Shown: positions 25,479-36,400 of the stretch, one piece after another | How the letters are laid out: every line of letters starts with the position of its first letter | How positions within the stretch are numbered: the first letter of the stretch is position 1 | NCBI GenBank assembly: GCA_016806645.1 | Contig: JACSYO010000912.1 | Span: forward strand, 1,855,501 to 1,919,500 | From: Ophiodon elongatus | Taxonomy: Eukaryota; Chordata; Actinopteri; Perciformes; Hexagrammidae | DNA: 64,000 bases | Direction of reading: 5' to 3' | Program-made: the position numbers and the translations under genes | Notes under the pieces: model-generated | What the model was told of the DNA's origin: nothing | Database searches by the model: none | The model's input: only the letters and a program-made list of their open reading frames with translations

Positions 25479-28193
25479 GGCTCAAATGTGAAGATGTATC
25501 CAATGACATTTTTGGCAATGCTGAGGCTGGCTCCAACAAAAATGTGTTTCGAACAATTTACATATTCAAATTAACGGGGGAAGAGGTGAACACAAGAAAG
25601 TGGAATATTGCAAATGGAATGGTTCAAGTGTGAGGAAATCTGGTTAGTTTATACATTCAAACTGAGGCCAATTTGGATTAATAATGAATTCATTTTCATT
25701 TTAAATATAAATTGTGATTATTGATGCTGCGCATGAGTAAAGTTGTGTTTTCACAAGAGATTTGAAGAATAAAAAAAATCGGACTTCAATTTTTGAGCTT
25801 TATGGCCAAATTATCCCTGTACACAGTGCCTTAGGACAATTGGTGCCTCATTATATACATAGCTGAGTTTGTTCTGCAAATTATCATATACAACACATGG
25901 GTATGTCTCGTATGCAAGTGCCTTTAAAGGTGAATTTAAGAAAATATGTAAAGATTGGGGAAATGCCCTTAGACCCCAGAGGGTTAAAAGGTTGAAGATT
26001 AATAGAATTTCCATATCTCTTGTAATTGGTCAAAAGTTAACTTCAATTCCTCACGCAGGCCATTCGGTGAATTCCATGACGGTGCTAGTCTTGAAATGAA
26101 CATTCAGACCAAACATCAATTCAAACAAAATGTATTCATGAGATTAAGTCCAGACTACGTAGAGCTGACATATACAGCAGGAATGCCAATAAGGCCCAGA
26201 AAAAGAGCTAGTGGAACATAATGACCCAGTAGACCGCTTGATCACTCCATCAAGTATTCAGTATCTCTTGTTTTTACTCTATTGCTTTTAGATAAAGAGC
26301 AGTAATACATTTATGTATTAACACTGTATTTTCAGTTGATTGGCATACAGTTCTAATGTATTACTATGTACAATACCTCTTTTTGTGTTAATGAGATGTG
26401 AACGATGTGTCAAATATATTCTTAATACAAATGGCGACTAAACTACTACTACTGAAGTGAAAAGGTTATTCAGGTAACATGTACTGCACAGTATGCATTG
26501 GGTCTTACATGCACAAATGATGGGGATTTTGCTAGACAACTTGGCCTGCTGTATGTTTCCTGCACCAAGAGCATTCCCAACACGTACACTGGCAGCAGCA
26601 GAGAGTCCTAATGGGAACTATGAGAAGTAATGACCAAAACATTTATTAAAGCTACTTTTCCTGAAAGAGATAGGGTTTTTTGAAGTGAGGTTGTATGAAG
26701 TACTTAACCATAGTCAGTGTATTACTACAAAAGGAGACTAGAGTACCAACACGGAAGAATATTTTCACGGATTTATCTTGCCATCAGAAAGACCTTTACA
26801 TTGGGACACTGAAGCTGTTATCTACGCTCTCTTCAAAGCCATCTGACTCCATTCACAAAACCAGTAATTTTACCTCACAGAACAGAGGAATTGCTGGCAT
26901 ACTGCTGCCTCGATTGTTTAGTTTGTTTGTTGTTGTGTGACTTTGGTAAATCCAAATTAACATTAAAGTTAGGTAAAGCGATGAAAATAGTTTTAATATA
27001 GCGTACAATTACGATTTTTCTTTTTTTTAGGTGGGCCTTTTTTGTGTAACTAAATATGTTTTGCTGCTGCCCCCGTCCACATCAATACGTTACTTTGCTC
27101 CCGTTCCGGTACGCCTGTCTGCTTCTCCAAACTGGGGATCGTCATCTACTGTATATATACCGCCATCTACTGTATACATTGACTATGGATAAGTACCACA
27201 TACAACCCTACTTCAAAAAATGAGAACTATCCCTTTAACTAAAATTGCATTCGTGCAGTGACCAACACACAAGCGGTGGGTTAGCCTTTACAAATAAGAC
27301 ATCATTAATGGTAGGGCAAAACATTTAAAGACTTACCATGTAAGCTATAACCGTCAGCTCATAAGTTATGGAGTGAGCTCCGAGCTCAGCTTCACTAATC
27401 AGTCCGGCCAGGAATCCTCCTATTTCAAACATCCACCACTCCAGACAAAGCATGAGCATACTGGGGATGGCCAGCTTGATGAAGGGTCCCCACTCCTGCA
27501 GACATTCCAGTGACCAACCTGTGGGACGGATGTCTTTACATTAAGCTGTAGTGTATCTTTTCATTTCCTATTTCATGTTAGAGCTAACTCTTGTGAGCAG
27601 TTGGTTACGCTAAAATCAAAATTAAGCAAAGTATGGACATAGACCAAAGTGACAACAGACAAATTCTATCTGCATGAGTTTATTTTAAATGATTTAAATA
27701 CTGCAAGTGTTTTTTAGAAATCAAAAAGTTAGCTTTAAAGCTAAACAGAGCCCAGGTCGAAAGGGTTCACTCAATTTATAAATATTTGTTAAGTCAGAAT
27801 GACTGTACTACTGGCAAATTATTGGCAGTCTTAAGCAACAGCCTTACGAATTTAAAAGTAAATCCTAACTTGGGCCAGCTGCGTCATCCCTGTAACCTCT
27901 CTTGCCCACTACAATAAAACAGTTATAGAGTGTAACTAATCTTGTCAAACATTAAAAACCGGAAAGATATAGACAACCAATTAAGAAGTTGCAAAAGACC
28001 AGAGGCTTGAATGAAAGAAAATTAAATTACTAGATAGAATAAGATAATTAATGCAGTCCACCCCATAAGAAAAGAAAATCTATTTAAATTACAACCTCCC
28101 TATGTGGCTTTATGCAGACATCTGCAGAAGATATAAATGTATACGACCACAGCCAGCAAATACTGTGAAATAGCTTTGGCTGCAGCAGATCCA
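25479..28193 (-). pseudogene. SLC47A (MATE) pseudogene 1: exons 8-11 only
   Basis: Recognisable exons, in gene order, are exon 8 (28096-28193), exon 9 (27337-27518), exon 10 (26509-26617) and the 3' half of exon 11 (25479-25541). Exon 8 has TAG at 28100-28102 where the intact gene has the Trp codon of ATWGG, and its donor has changed to GTTGTA. Exon 11 has lost its acceptor and first bases by a deletion of about 60 bp. Exons 9 and 10 remain open and spliceable; exon 9 even reads SLECL as in human MATE1. Exons 1-7 and 12-16 are absent. It lies between the two SLC5A7-like genes, in the same orientation. Confidence 0.92.
25727..25984. mobile_element. Insertion in pseudogene 1, piggyBac-like terminus
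   Basis: The intact SLC47A intron reads gatgctgccattaaaaggtt. Here about 255 extra bases are present between gatgctgc and ttaaaaggtt. The right end, as complement, reads TTAACCCTCTGGGGTCTAAG, a terminus typical of TTAA-targeting fish piggyBac-like elements. The left TTAA is lost, so the element appears truncated at that side. Confidence 0.5.
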
Positions 28194-29097
28194 CTTAAAG
28201 AAACAGAAGATTAAAACCAAAGAAGAAATTAAAATCATATTCAGATTTTGTTGACAGCTGTTCATGGTTATGAAACTATACTTTATATCCATTCTGTGTG
28301 TAGAAAGTCATTCAGATTAAAATAAAATATGATACTGAATAATAAGGCACTGAGTGACAAGATAAATGGATGTCTCAGTACAATGTCATCCAATACAACA
28401 ATCTGGTAATAAACACTACATTAGTGAAACTGACAAATAATTTTAAATGTTGAATTGGACAGCTGCTTGATTAAATTTGTAAGACATATTACTGAAAAAC
28501 ATAAGAATGGTATGGATGGACAGACAACCCAAAAACATTTTGCGATCGCCGGTATGGAGTCATAATAAATAAGATCAACTATGTTGCAGTTCACTGCTAC
28601 AACCTAGTGAAAACTGCTGAACATATATTCAAATATATTCAATATATTTCAGTAAGTGACTCAGCGAAAACGGCCAACAGTGCACCGCTGTAAAGGAAAG
28701 CTGGGGTGCGCCAAAACGAGAGCATATTTGCAAAACGGAATATGGCACGATAATTGGAGTGTTTCTGCTGCCCCCAAGTGGCCAACATGTTTTGTTAATA
28801 CAGCTTTAACAGTGTTAAGTTGTGGCATTCATTCCACTTCTAAATATCTAACAGTTTGTCAGTCTAGATAAGGCCACATGTCCAGCAGTGTCACTAAATG
28901 AGATGCCGAAGGTGTATGTTGTTTTTGGGGGCGACAGTAGGATTTTAAGTCAGCTTAAAAAGGTATATAAGGTCAGGTACGGCAAATCCTATTAACATTT
29001 AATCAGTACTAACAATTACTTTTTGACTATGCAATGCCACGTGCCAACGTAATTTGAACTAGTAGGAATTCTAATTTAAGATATACAATTAATTTCC

Positions 29098-29242
29098 TCA
29101 CGTTTATTTACTTGAAATGAATCTAAAATTAGTACCAAATTATGGTAAATCATAATTAGTTGAATTAGTTTCCGTTTATGACTCGTATGAAATCATAAAT
29201 GATCCGTTAGAAGGAGTAGACGATTATGGGTAAGCTCGGTGC
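29098..29242 (+). repeat. Dispersed 144-bp repeat, second copy
   Basis: Counterpart of 7537-7680, with the same limits and orientation. It sits exactly between the end of the SLC47A-derived block and a Gypsy RNase H fragment. Confidence 0.7.
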
Positions 29243-29485
29243 TACTACCTCCTGGGACGCTCATTCACCCTCTGTTCGGACCACGCCCCGCTCCAATGGC
29301 TCGACCGCATGAAAGATACCAACACCCGGATCACTCGGTGGTATCTGGCTTTACAGCCTTTTAATTTCAAAGTGGTCCATAGGCCGGGGGCGCAGATAAC
29401 CGTGGCCGACTTCCTCTCCCGCTCTCAAGAGAGGGAGGGAGAATAGGTTAGGCCGGATAGCTCCCCGGCCTAAGTCGGGCGGTGG
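29243..29485 (+). pseudogene. Ty3/Gypsy RNase H fragment, plus strand
   Basis: An open plus-strand frame at 29243-29446 reads through LLGRSFTLCSDHAPLQWL, RWYLALQPFNF and VVHRPGAQ. This is the RNase H/connection segment of a Ty3/Gypsy polyprotein. It ends at a TAG codon and is followed by a G-rich tract (gtcgggcggtgggg) that could be a polypurine tract. The lack of integrase downstream fits Gmr1-type elements, in which integrase precedes RT. Everything upstream of RNase H is missing. Confidence 0.75.
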
Positions 29486-31060
29486 GGTTATTCAATTCAA
29501 TTTATTTTCAATCAAAATCACAAATTACAAATTTGCCTCAGAGGGCTTTACAATCTGTACACATACGGCATTCTCTGTCCCAGGACCTCTCATCGGATCA
29601 GGAAAAACTCCCCCCCAAAAAAACTTTCAACAGGGAGAAAAAGGGAAGAAACCTTCAGGAGAGACAGAGGAGGATCCCTCTCCCAGGATGGACAGAGTAT
29701 AAATATATGTCATGTGTACAGAATGAACAGCAGAACAGAGTTACAACACGTTCAATTCACATGACAGAAATATTCATGTAATGATAGCAGTAGGTGTCGG
29801 GGAGGACCACAGCAGGAGGCAGGACCAGGGTCCAGATTTAACCACGATCTGTGGAAACCTGCGAGGCGAGAAAGCACAAAGACTCCGGGGGAAGAAGTAG
29901 AGTTAGTTATGTATATTGATAAAACATGAATTCATACAGAAGGAGAGAGAGAAGAGGAGAGAGGAGCTCAGTGTATCCTAAGATGTCCCCCGGCAGTCTA
30001 GGCCTATAGCAGCATATCTAGGGGCTGGACCAGGGCAAACCTGAGCCAGCCCTAACTATAATTGCTATCAAAGAAGAAAGTCTTAAATCTACTCTTAAAT
30101 GTGGTGACTGTGTCTGCCCCCCGGACTGAAAGTGGAAGCTGGTTCCATAGAAGAGGAGCTTGATAACTGAAGGCTCTGGCTCCCATCCTACTTTTTAAGA
30201 CTCTAGGAACCACAAGTAGCCCCGCATTCAGTGAGCGCAGCCCTCTAGTGGGGTAATATGGTACTATGAGATCCTTAAGATATGATGGTGCCTCACCAAT
30301 TAAGGCTTTGTAGGTGAGGAGAAGGATTTTAAATTCGATTCTGGATTTTACAGGGAGCCAGTGCAGAGAAACTAGTACAGGAGTAATATGATCTCTTTTT
30401 TAGTTTTTATTAGTATAAGAGCTGCAGCATTCTGTATCAACTGGAGAGATTTAAGAGACAGCCTGATAATAAGGAATTACAGTAGTTTAGTCTAGAAGTA
30501 ACAAATGCGTGAATTAATTTTTCTGCATCGCTTTGAGACAGGGTGTGTCTGATTTTTGAAATGTTACGTAGGTGAAAAAAGGCAGTCCTTGAGATTTGTT
30601 TTATGTGAGAGTTAAAGGACAAGTCCTGATCAAAGATCACTCAGAGATTCTTTGCGGTGGTGCTAGATGCCAGGGCAAGGCCATCAAGAGAAACTATATC
30701 ATTAAATAATTGATTTCGGAGGTGTTCTGGGCCCAGTAAAATAACTTCAGTTTTGTCTGAGTTTAACATCAGGAAGTTGCAGGTCATCTTTGTTTTTATA
30801 TCTTTAAGACATGCTTGAAGTTTAGCAAGCTGGTTGGTTTCTTCTGGCTTGATCGATAGATATAATTGAGTATCATCAGCATAACAATGAAAGTCTATGG
30901 AGTGTTTTCTGATAATATTGCTCAAATGAAGCATATATATAAGGTGAATAAGATTGGTCCAAGTACAGAACCTTGTGGAACTCCGTGACTGACATTGGTG
31001 GTCATCGAGGTTTCATCGTTTACATATACAAACTGAGATCGATCTGATAAATAGGATTGC
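29486..31060 (-). mobile_element. L2/CR1-clade LINE, 5'-truncated, minus strand
   Basis: Minus-strand frames give a reverse-transcriptase segment with FHCYADDTQLYLS and MLNSDKTEVILLGP, then a C-terminal part with SRLNYCNSLLSG and, in another frame, LLTYKALIGEAPSYLKDL. The 3' end at about 29489 carries the teleost motif ttcaattcaatttatttt on the plus strand. Stops and shifts separate the parts. The 5' part, with the endonuclease, is absent. The clade is inferred from motif style. Confidence 0.8.
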
Positions 31061-31694
31061 CGGAGGACCACCGCCGGAGGTTCCTCGTTCAGTGCGACTC
31101 TTGTTCAGTGCGCACCTTCAGTGCCGAAGACTGAGTGAGAGCCCATGCTCAGTGGCAAATCTTCACCACCACATAAGGATTGTGTAAATTAGCAAAGAGT
31201 GAAAATAAAGCCAGTGACAGCTCTCGCACCATCACTCCATATAATCATTATCAGTCATAATCACAATGCCATAAGAAAGTAAATAAATTGTGTTCAACTA
31301 TCAAACTTCCTTTTTTTAAAATGATATCCAGGGTGGTGGATACCACCGATTGACGCAATCGTTTTGGAAGCAATTAGTCTGATTGCTCTAAACATAAATA
31401 CTACGGTGGGACTTGTGATGTGTTATGCTGTTGCACGATACTGAATGTGGGTGTGTAAAGGGCGGCATGTGAGGCTGAACCAGCTGCGCACATTTACAGG
31501 TTGATTTGGGATTTATAAAATGGCAGGCATTCGCAAGTTTTCAGAAATCTGAATATTGTTTGGCGTACGTGCATTTCCTCCTTTCAACGTACGCAAACAT
31601 TTTATAAATGAGACCCCTGTGCCCTACATGAATGTCAAACAGGGGAAAGTGTTGTAGCGCTACTTTGTAATGTAGCGATTGAAGAAATATTGCA
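31061..31694. other. Spacer with no gene; possible DNA-transposon end
   Basis: No coding exon is supported. The stretch ending at about 31617 (cattttataaatgagacccc) resembles a terminal string common to fish DNA elements, but a matching opposite end was not found. Confidence 0.4.
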
Positions 31695-31760
31695 GAGAAA
31701 GACCCTGCTTTAGTCACAGACAATGCATCTAATATGATTGTTGCCGCCCAATTAGTCAGC
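31695..31760 (+). pseudogene. hAT transposase fragment
   Basis: The plus strand reads EKDPALVTDNASNMIVAAQL, the DxxxVTDNAxNM block of hAT (ZBED-like) transposases. A stop lies just upstream in the same frame, and neighbouring transposase sequence appears in other frames. The fragment ends about 20 bp before the left edge of duplication block B. Confidence 0.7.
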
Positions 31761-32633
31761 ATTTTCTGTCAGGTGCTACTCATTAAATCAACTACAGTCT
31801 CTGGCATCCTTGGTACTATCTGCATACTGGGTTGTTTTGCAGCATGAATTTGCCTTGTTAAGAATAACAGCCATGTAGCACAAAGCCAGCTGCAGAAAAG
31901 CATAATATATCATTAATACTAATGTAGAAGCAAATTTAGCTCAATGGCATGCTTTGTTGGGGACTAAGAAAAGCATTACATAACTCCAAGCAGAGTATTA
32001 ATGTCCGTATAAGACACAGGGTAAATGCCTTCTCTATCATTATTACTGTATAGCAATAATAACATATGCTACTGTATAGCATTAATAATACTCATAAGAG
32101 ACAGTATGGCTAAACATGTGCAAATACAACAACAGGACGAATCCCAATTCTTTTTTTTATACATTTGCTATTATCTAAACTAGAACAACTAAACACCGAC
32201 ACAGTAAACAAATACAAAATACTTCGAAATTAGGCTTGTGTGAACAAGGATATTCTTATAACTTCTCTCTCAAGCTCTCTTTTTGTCAAAAACCGGGGTC
32301 AGTACTTTAAACACAGGAGTCTGTACCTGACTTACTGAGTGAGTGATGAAGTTCCACTTTTGGTTAGTGAAGTGTTGGAGTTTCCCCAATGGCAGTTGCT
32401 TTTTTTAAATGAATAGGCGCGACAGTGTTTGTCCTTTATTTCCCTCAACTGCAGAGGGGACCAGGTCTTTATTTGAAGCAGGCTTATATTAGAGATAGGC
32501 CTCTATTTGTAATTATCTTGTTTGATCAGTATGTTTGGTCTTATTTCACTATGAAGCTTCCTTCTTTTCTGCTCTGCTCCCGTATACCCTGTTCAAATTT
32601 TGTTACGCCACTATGCAGTTATTACAAACTCAT

Positions 32634-32823
32634 GGGCGACTGTGGCTCAGTGGTGAGCAGGGTCGTCCTTCAATCGGCGGTTCGCTACCCCATGTCGATG
32701 TGTCCTTGGGCAAGACACATAACCCCAAATTTCTCCCGTAGCTGTGCCTACTATGTATGAATGTTTGCTATTCCTGATGGGCAGGTGGCACCTTAGCCAC
32801 TGCCATCAGTGTATGAATGGGTG
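32634..32823 (+). mobile_element. tRNA-derived SINE (block B copy, 3' deleted)
   Basis: A-box-like tggctcagtgg at 32643-32653 and B-box-like ggttcgctacc at 32679-32689 are better preserved than in block A. The body continues through ccttgggcaagacac and ggtggcaccttagccactgc, but the 3' segment kept in block A (ctttgagtggtcgg) is missing. The two copies therefore carry complementary deletions of one ancestral insertion. Confidence 0.75.
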
Positions 32824-33421
32824 GGGACAGGATCACTGAAGGGGACAGGATCCCTTCATTGCATTAAAAGGAATTTCTTATAAAAGACTTGCAGGAACAG
32901 GTTGTGAAAATGTTGGTGAGTACTTCAAATGTATCTATTGCCATCTTGTGGCACTTGTATGTCACTACAAAATACAGTTTGGCTGGGACATTAACACACA
33001 TTCTCTCACAGTGCAAAAAAAAAGGACCACAAAACCACATGCTGCTTTGGCAAAGCTATTAGTAAAACTTCACGATAGAAATACAAGGTTAGTCTAGGTT
33101 TAGCACTATTGTACATGGATCACGGACTATCAACTAAATGTAATTTTAAAACACTAATTATTTTTATTTTGGGGCCAAAACTATTTAAATTGTTCCGAAT
33201 AAGTTTTGTGCCTGAATTCTTTTAAACGTATACGTTAAAATGGCCAATACTCACGGAACAAAGTAAAACATCAATATAACTTTTGAACAGCAGTGTAACT
33301 CATCAGCAGTTAATAGTTTAAAATAAAGGTAACTTTCTCTCAATTTAACCATTCATCAAGATCTTTATCAAATTTAGATCAGCAGCTTTTCAAAAGGAAA
33401 GACAACTGGTAACGATCCAGT

Positions 33422-36400
33422 TTACATCACTGGCTGTAAAGCAACTCCATGTCTGTTCTCGTCACACTCAGCGTCACTTTCAGCTTCTTCTTTGAGATTC
33501 TGTGTGATGGGATCCACCGGAGACATAGTAACATTACGTTTTACTTTGAAAATGTCCCACCTCTCAGGTAACAGGCCATGATTGAACATGAAGAAAGCCA
33601 GTGAAGAAAAAACTAAGATGGTTACCAAGGTGCAGAGCATGGAGACTGTCCTGACCGGGGACTTTTGGACATAGACGCCCTCTTCAAAAGTGCAACCAGG
33701 AAGACAAAGAACAACAGGAAGACCTACAAGGTTCTCCCCCAACAAAATTCTTACAGTCAGTCCTATGAGGTAACCCACCATGGCACCGTAACCATTTGTC
33801 ACTTTAAAGAAGAGCACGGTGACCAGATGGGGGAACATAAGGGTGTAGGAGACGTCTGCTCCGAGAATCCAGAGGACCAGGGGGCTGTTGGTGTAGAACG
33901 TTATGGATGTCCCAACCAGACCCACCACCACCACTGTGACTCGAATCACCCATTGCATTTCATTGTCTGATGCCTAGGAACACAAAGTCATACAAAAGGA
34001 GACGCTTCATTATTCATTCACATACCTGTGCTTTCCAAAATGTATTGATTTGATTTGTTTGTACTATTTTAATTTGCAACAATTGTGCATCCTAACCCTC
34101 AACTGTGGAGACACAATGTGCCACTGAGGCGCCACCAGCAACATCTTGTACTCCTTACCTGTTTACGCAGGATGTTCTTGTAAATGTTGGAAGAAAAAAC
34201 AGAAGTTGCCGACAAAAGGGCTGAGTCTGTGGATGACATGACAGCAGCGGCCACAGCTCCAATTCCAATGATTGAGATGTAAGACGGAGTGAGGTATTGA
34301 AGGGTCAAGGGCAGGACCAAACTAGGCTCACCACGTACATATGGAGATGGAGAACCGTACAGCGTCAGGTTCCAGTCTGGACAAGAGAAATAATAATAAT
34401 TTATTTCCTCACCAGAATACGAGTTCCATACAGCACACACACAGAAATATGGGCTCTTTTCTATAATTGAAAGAGTTTTGCTATTTAGGGTAAGTCTGTA
34501 CCAATCAGAGAAAGTTAAGGAATTACATTTATGGCTTTCATTCAATACCCAAATAGTAAAGTTTCTTTTTTATTAATTTCCATCCATCCATCCATTGTCA
34601 TCCGCTTATCCGGGTTTGGGTTGCGGTGGCAGCAGGCCTAGCAGGCCGACCCAGGCCCCCCTCTCACCCGCAACACGTTCCAGCTCGTTCTGGGGGATCC
34701 CGAGGCGTTCCCAGGCCAGCTGGGAGATATAATCCCTCCAGTGTGTCCTGGGCCTTCCCCGGGGCCTCCTACCAGTTGGGCGTGCCTGGAAAACCTCTAA
34801 CGGGAGGCGTCCAGGAGGCATCCTGATTAGATGTCCGAACCACCTCAGCTGACTCCTTTCAATACGAAGGAGTAGCGCCTCAACTCCAAGTTCTCTCCTG
34901 ATGTCCGAGCTCATTACCCATCTCTAAGGCTGAGCCCGGCCACCCTACGGAGAAAACTCATTTCGGCCGCTTGTATCCGAGACCTCGTTCTTTCGGTCAC
35001 GACCCAGAGTTCGGTCACGACCCAGAGTTCGACCCAGAGTTCGTGACCATAGGTGAGGGTCGGAACGTAGACTGAGAGCTTTGCCTTCCGGCTCAGCTCC
35101 CTCTTCACCAAGACGGTCCGGTGCAGCGCCTGTTTTACTGCTGCAGCCGCACCGATCCGTCGGTCGATCTCCCGCTCCATCTTACCCTCACTCGTGAACA
35201 AGACCCCGAGATACTTGAACTCCTTCGCTTGCGGTAGGCACTGCGTCCCCACCCGGAGGGAGCAATCCACCGGTTTCCAGCAGAGCACCATGGCCTCAGA
35301 TTTGGAGGTGCTTACTCTCATCCCCGCCGCTTCACACTCGGCTGCAAATCGCCCCAGTGAATGCTGGAGGTCATGGTCCGAAGAGGCCAACAGGACCACA
35401 TCGTCTGCGAACAGCAGAGAGGCGATCCCGAGACCCCCGAACCCGACGTTCTCCTCCCCCCGGCTGCGCCTAGATATCCTGTCCATGAAAGTCACGAACA
35501 GGACCGGTGATAAAGGGCAGCCCTGGCGGAGGCCAACACCCACCGGGAACGCGTCTGACTTATTGCCGAGAATACGAACACAGCTCCTACTGCAGTCGTA
35601 CAGAGACTGGATGGCCCGTTGTAACGGGTCCGGCACCCCATACTCCCGCAGCACCCCCCACAAAAACCCCTGAGGGACCCGGTCGAAGGCCTTCAAAACA
35701 CATGTAGACTGGTTGGGCACACTCCCAGAACCCCTCCAGTAGTCTTGCAAGGGTAAAGAGCTGGTCCACTGTTCCACGACCGGGACGGAATCCGCACTGC
35801 TCCTCTTGAATCTGAGGTTCGACAATCGGTCGGAGCCTCCTTTCCAGCACCCTGGCACTTTCCCCGGGAGGCTGAGTGGTGTGATACCCCGATAATTCGA
35901 GCACACTCTCCGGTCCCCCTTTTTGAAAATGGGAACCACCACCCCGGTCTGCCAGTCCATGGGCACTGTTCCCGACCCCCATGCGACATTGAAAAGGCTT
36001 GTCAGCCAAGACAGCCCAACAACGTCCAGCGCCTTCAGCATCTCAGGGCGGATCTCATCCACCCCCGGTGCTTTGCCACCGAGGAGCTTTTTGACTACCT
36101 TAGTGGCCTCTGCCAAGGATATAGATACGACCCCACCCGAGTCTTCAGGTGCTGCCTCCTCTCTAGAGGACATGTTGGCCGGGTTTAGGAGTTCCTCAAA
36201 GTGCTCTTTCCACCGCCCGACGATGTCCCCCGTCCGGGTCAGCAGTTCCCCCCCCGTGCTGAGCACAGCCTGGGGTAAGCCCTGCTTTCCCTTCCTGAGC
36301 CGTCGGAGGGTTTGCCAGAACTTCCTTGAGGCCAACCGAAAGTCCTTCTCCATGGCCTCCCCGAAATCCTCCCATGCCCAAGTTTTAGCGTCCGCGACCA

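Larger units (their letters stand above)
25306..29097. repeat. Duplicated block derived from the SLC47A gene (pairs with 49697-55020)
   Basis: From the string gccagcatgaagatgatgtt onward, the sequence follows introns and exons of the intact SLC47A gene at high identity. Exceptions are a deletion covering exons 5-7 and an inserted segment near 25.73-25.98 kb. The 1.2-kb inverted-repeat element found at 50948-52155 is absent here. The left edge abuts a retroviral relic and the right edge abuts a dispersed repeat, so both limits may have been set by later insertions or deletions. Confidence 0.85.
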
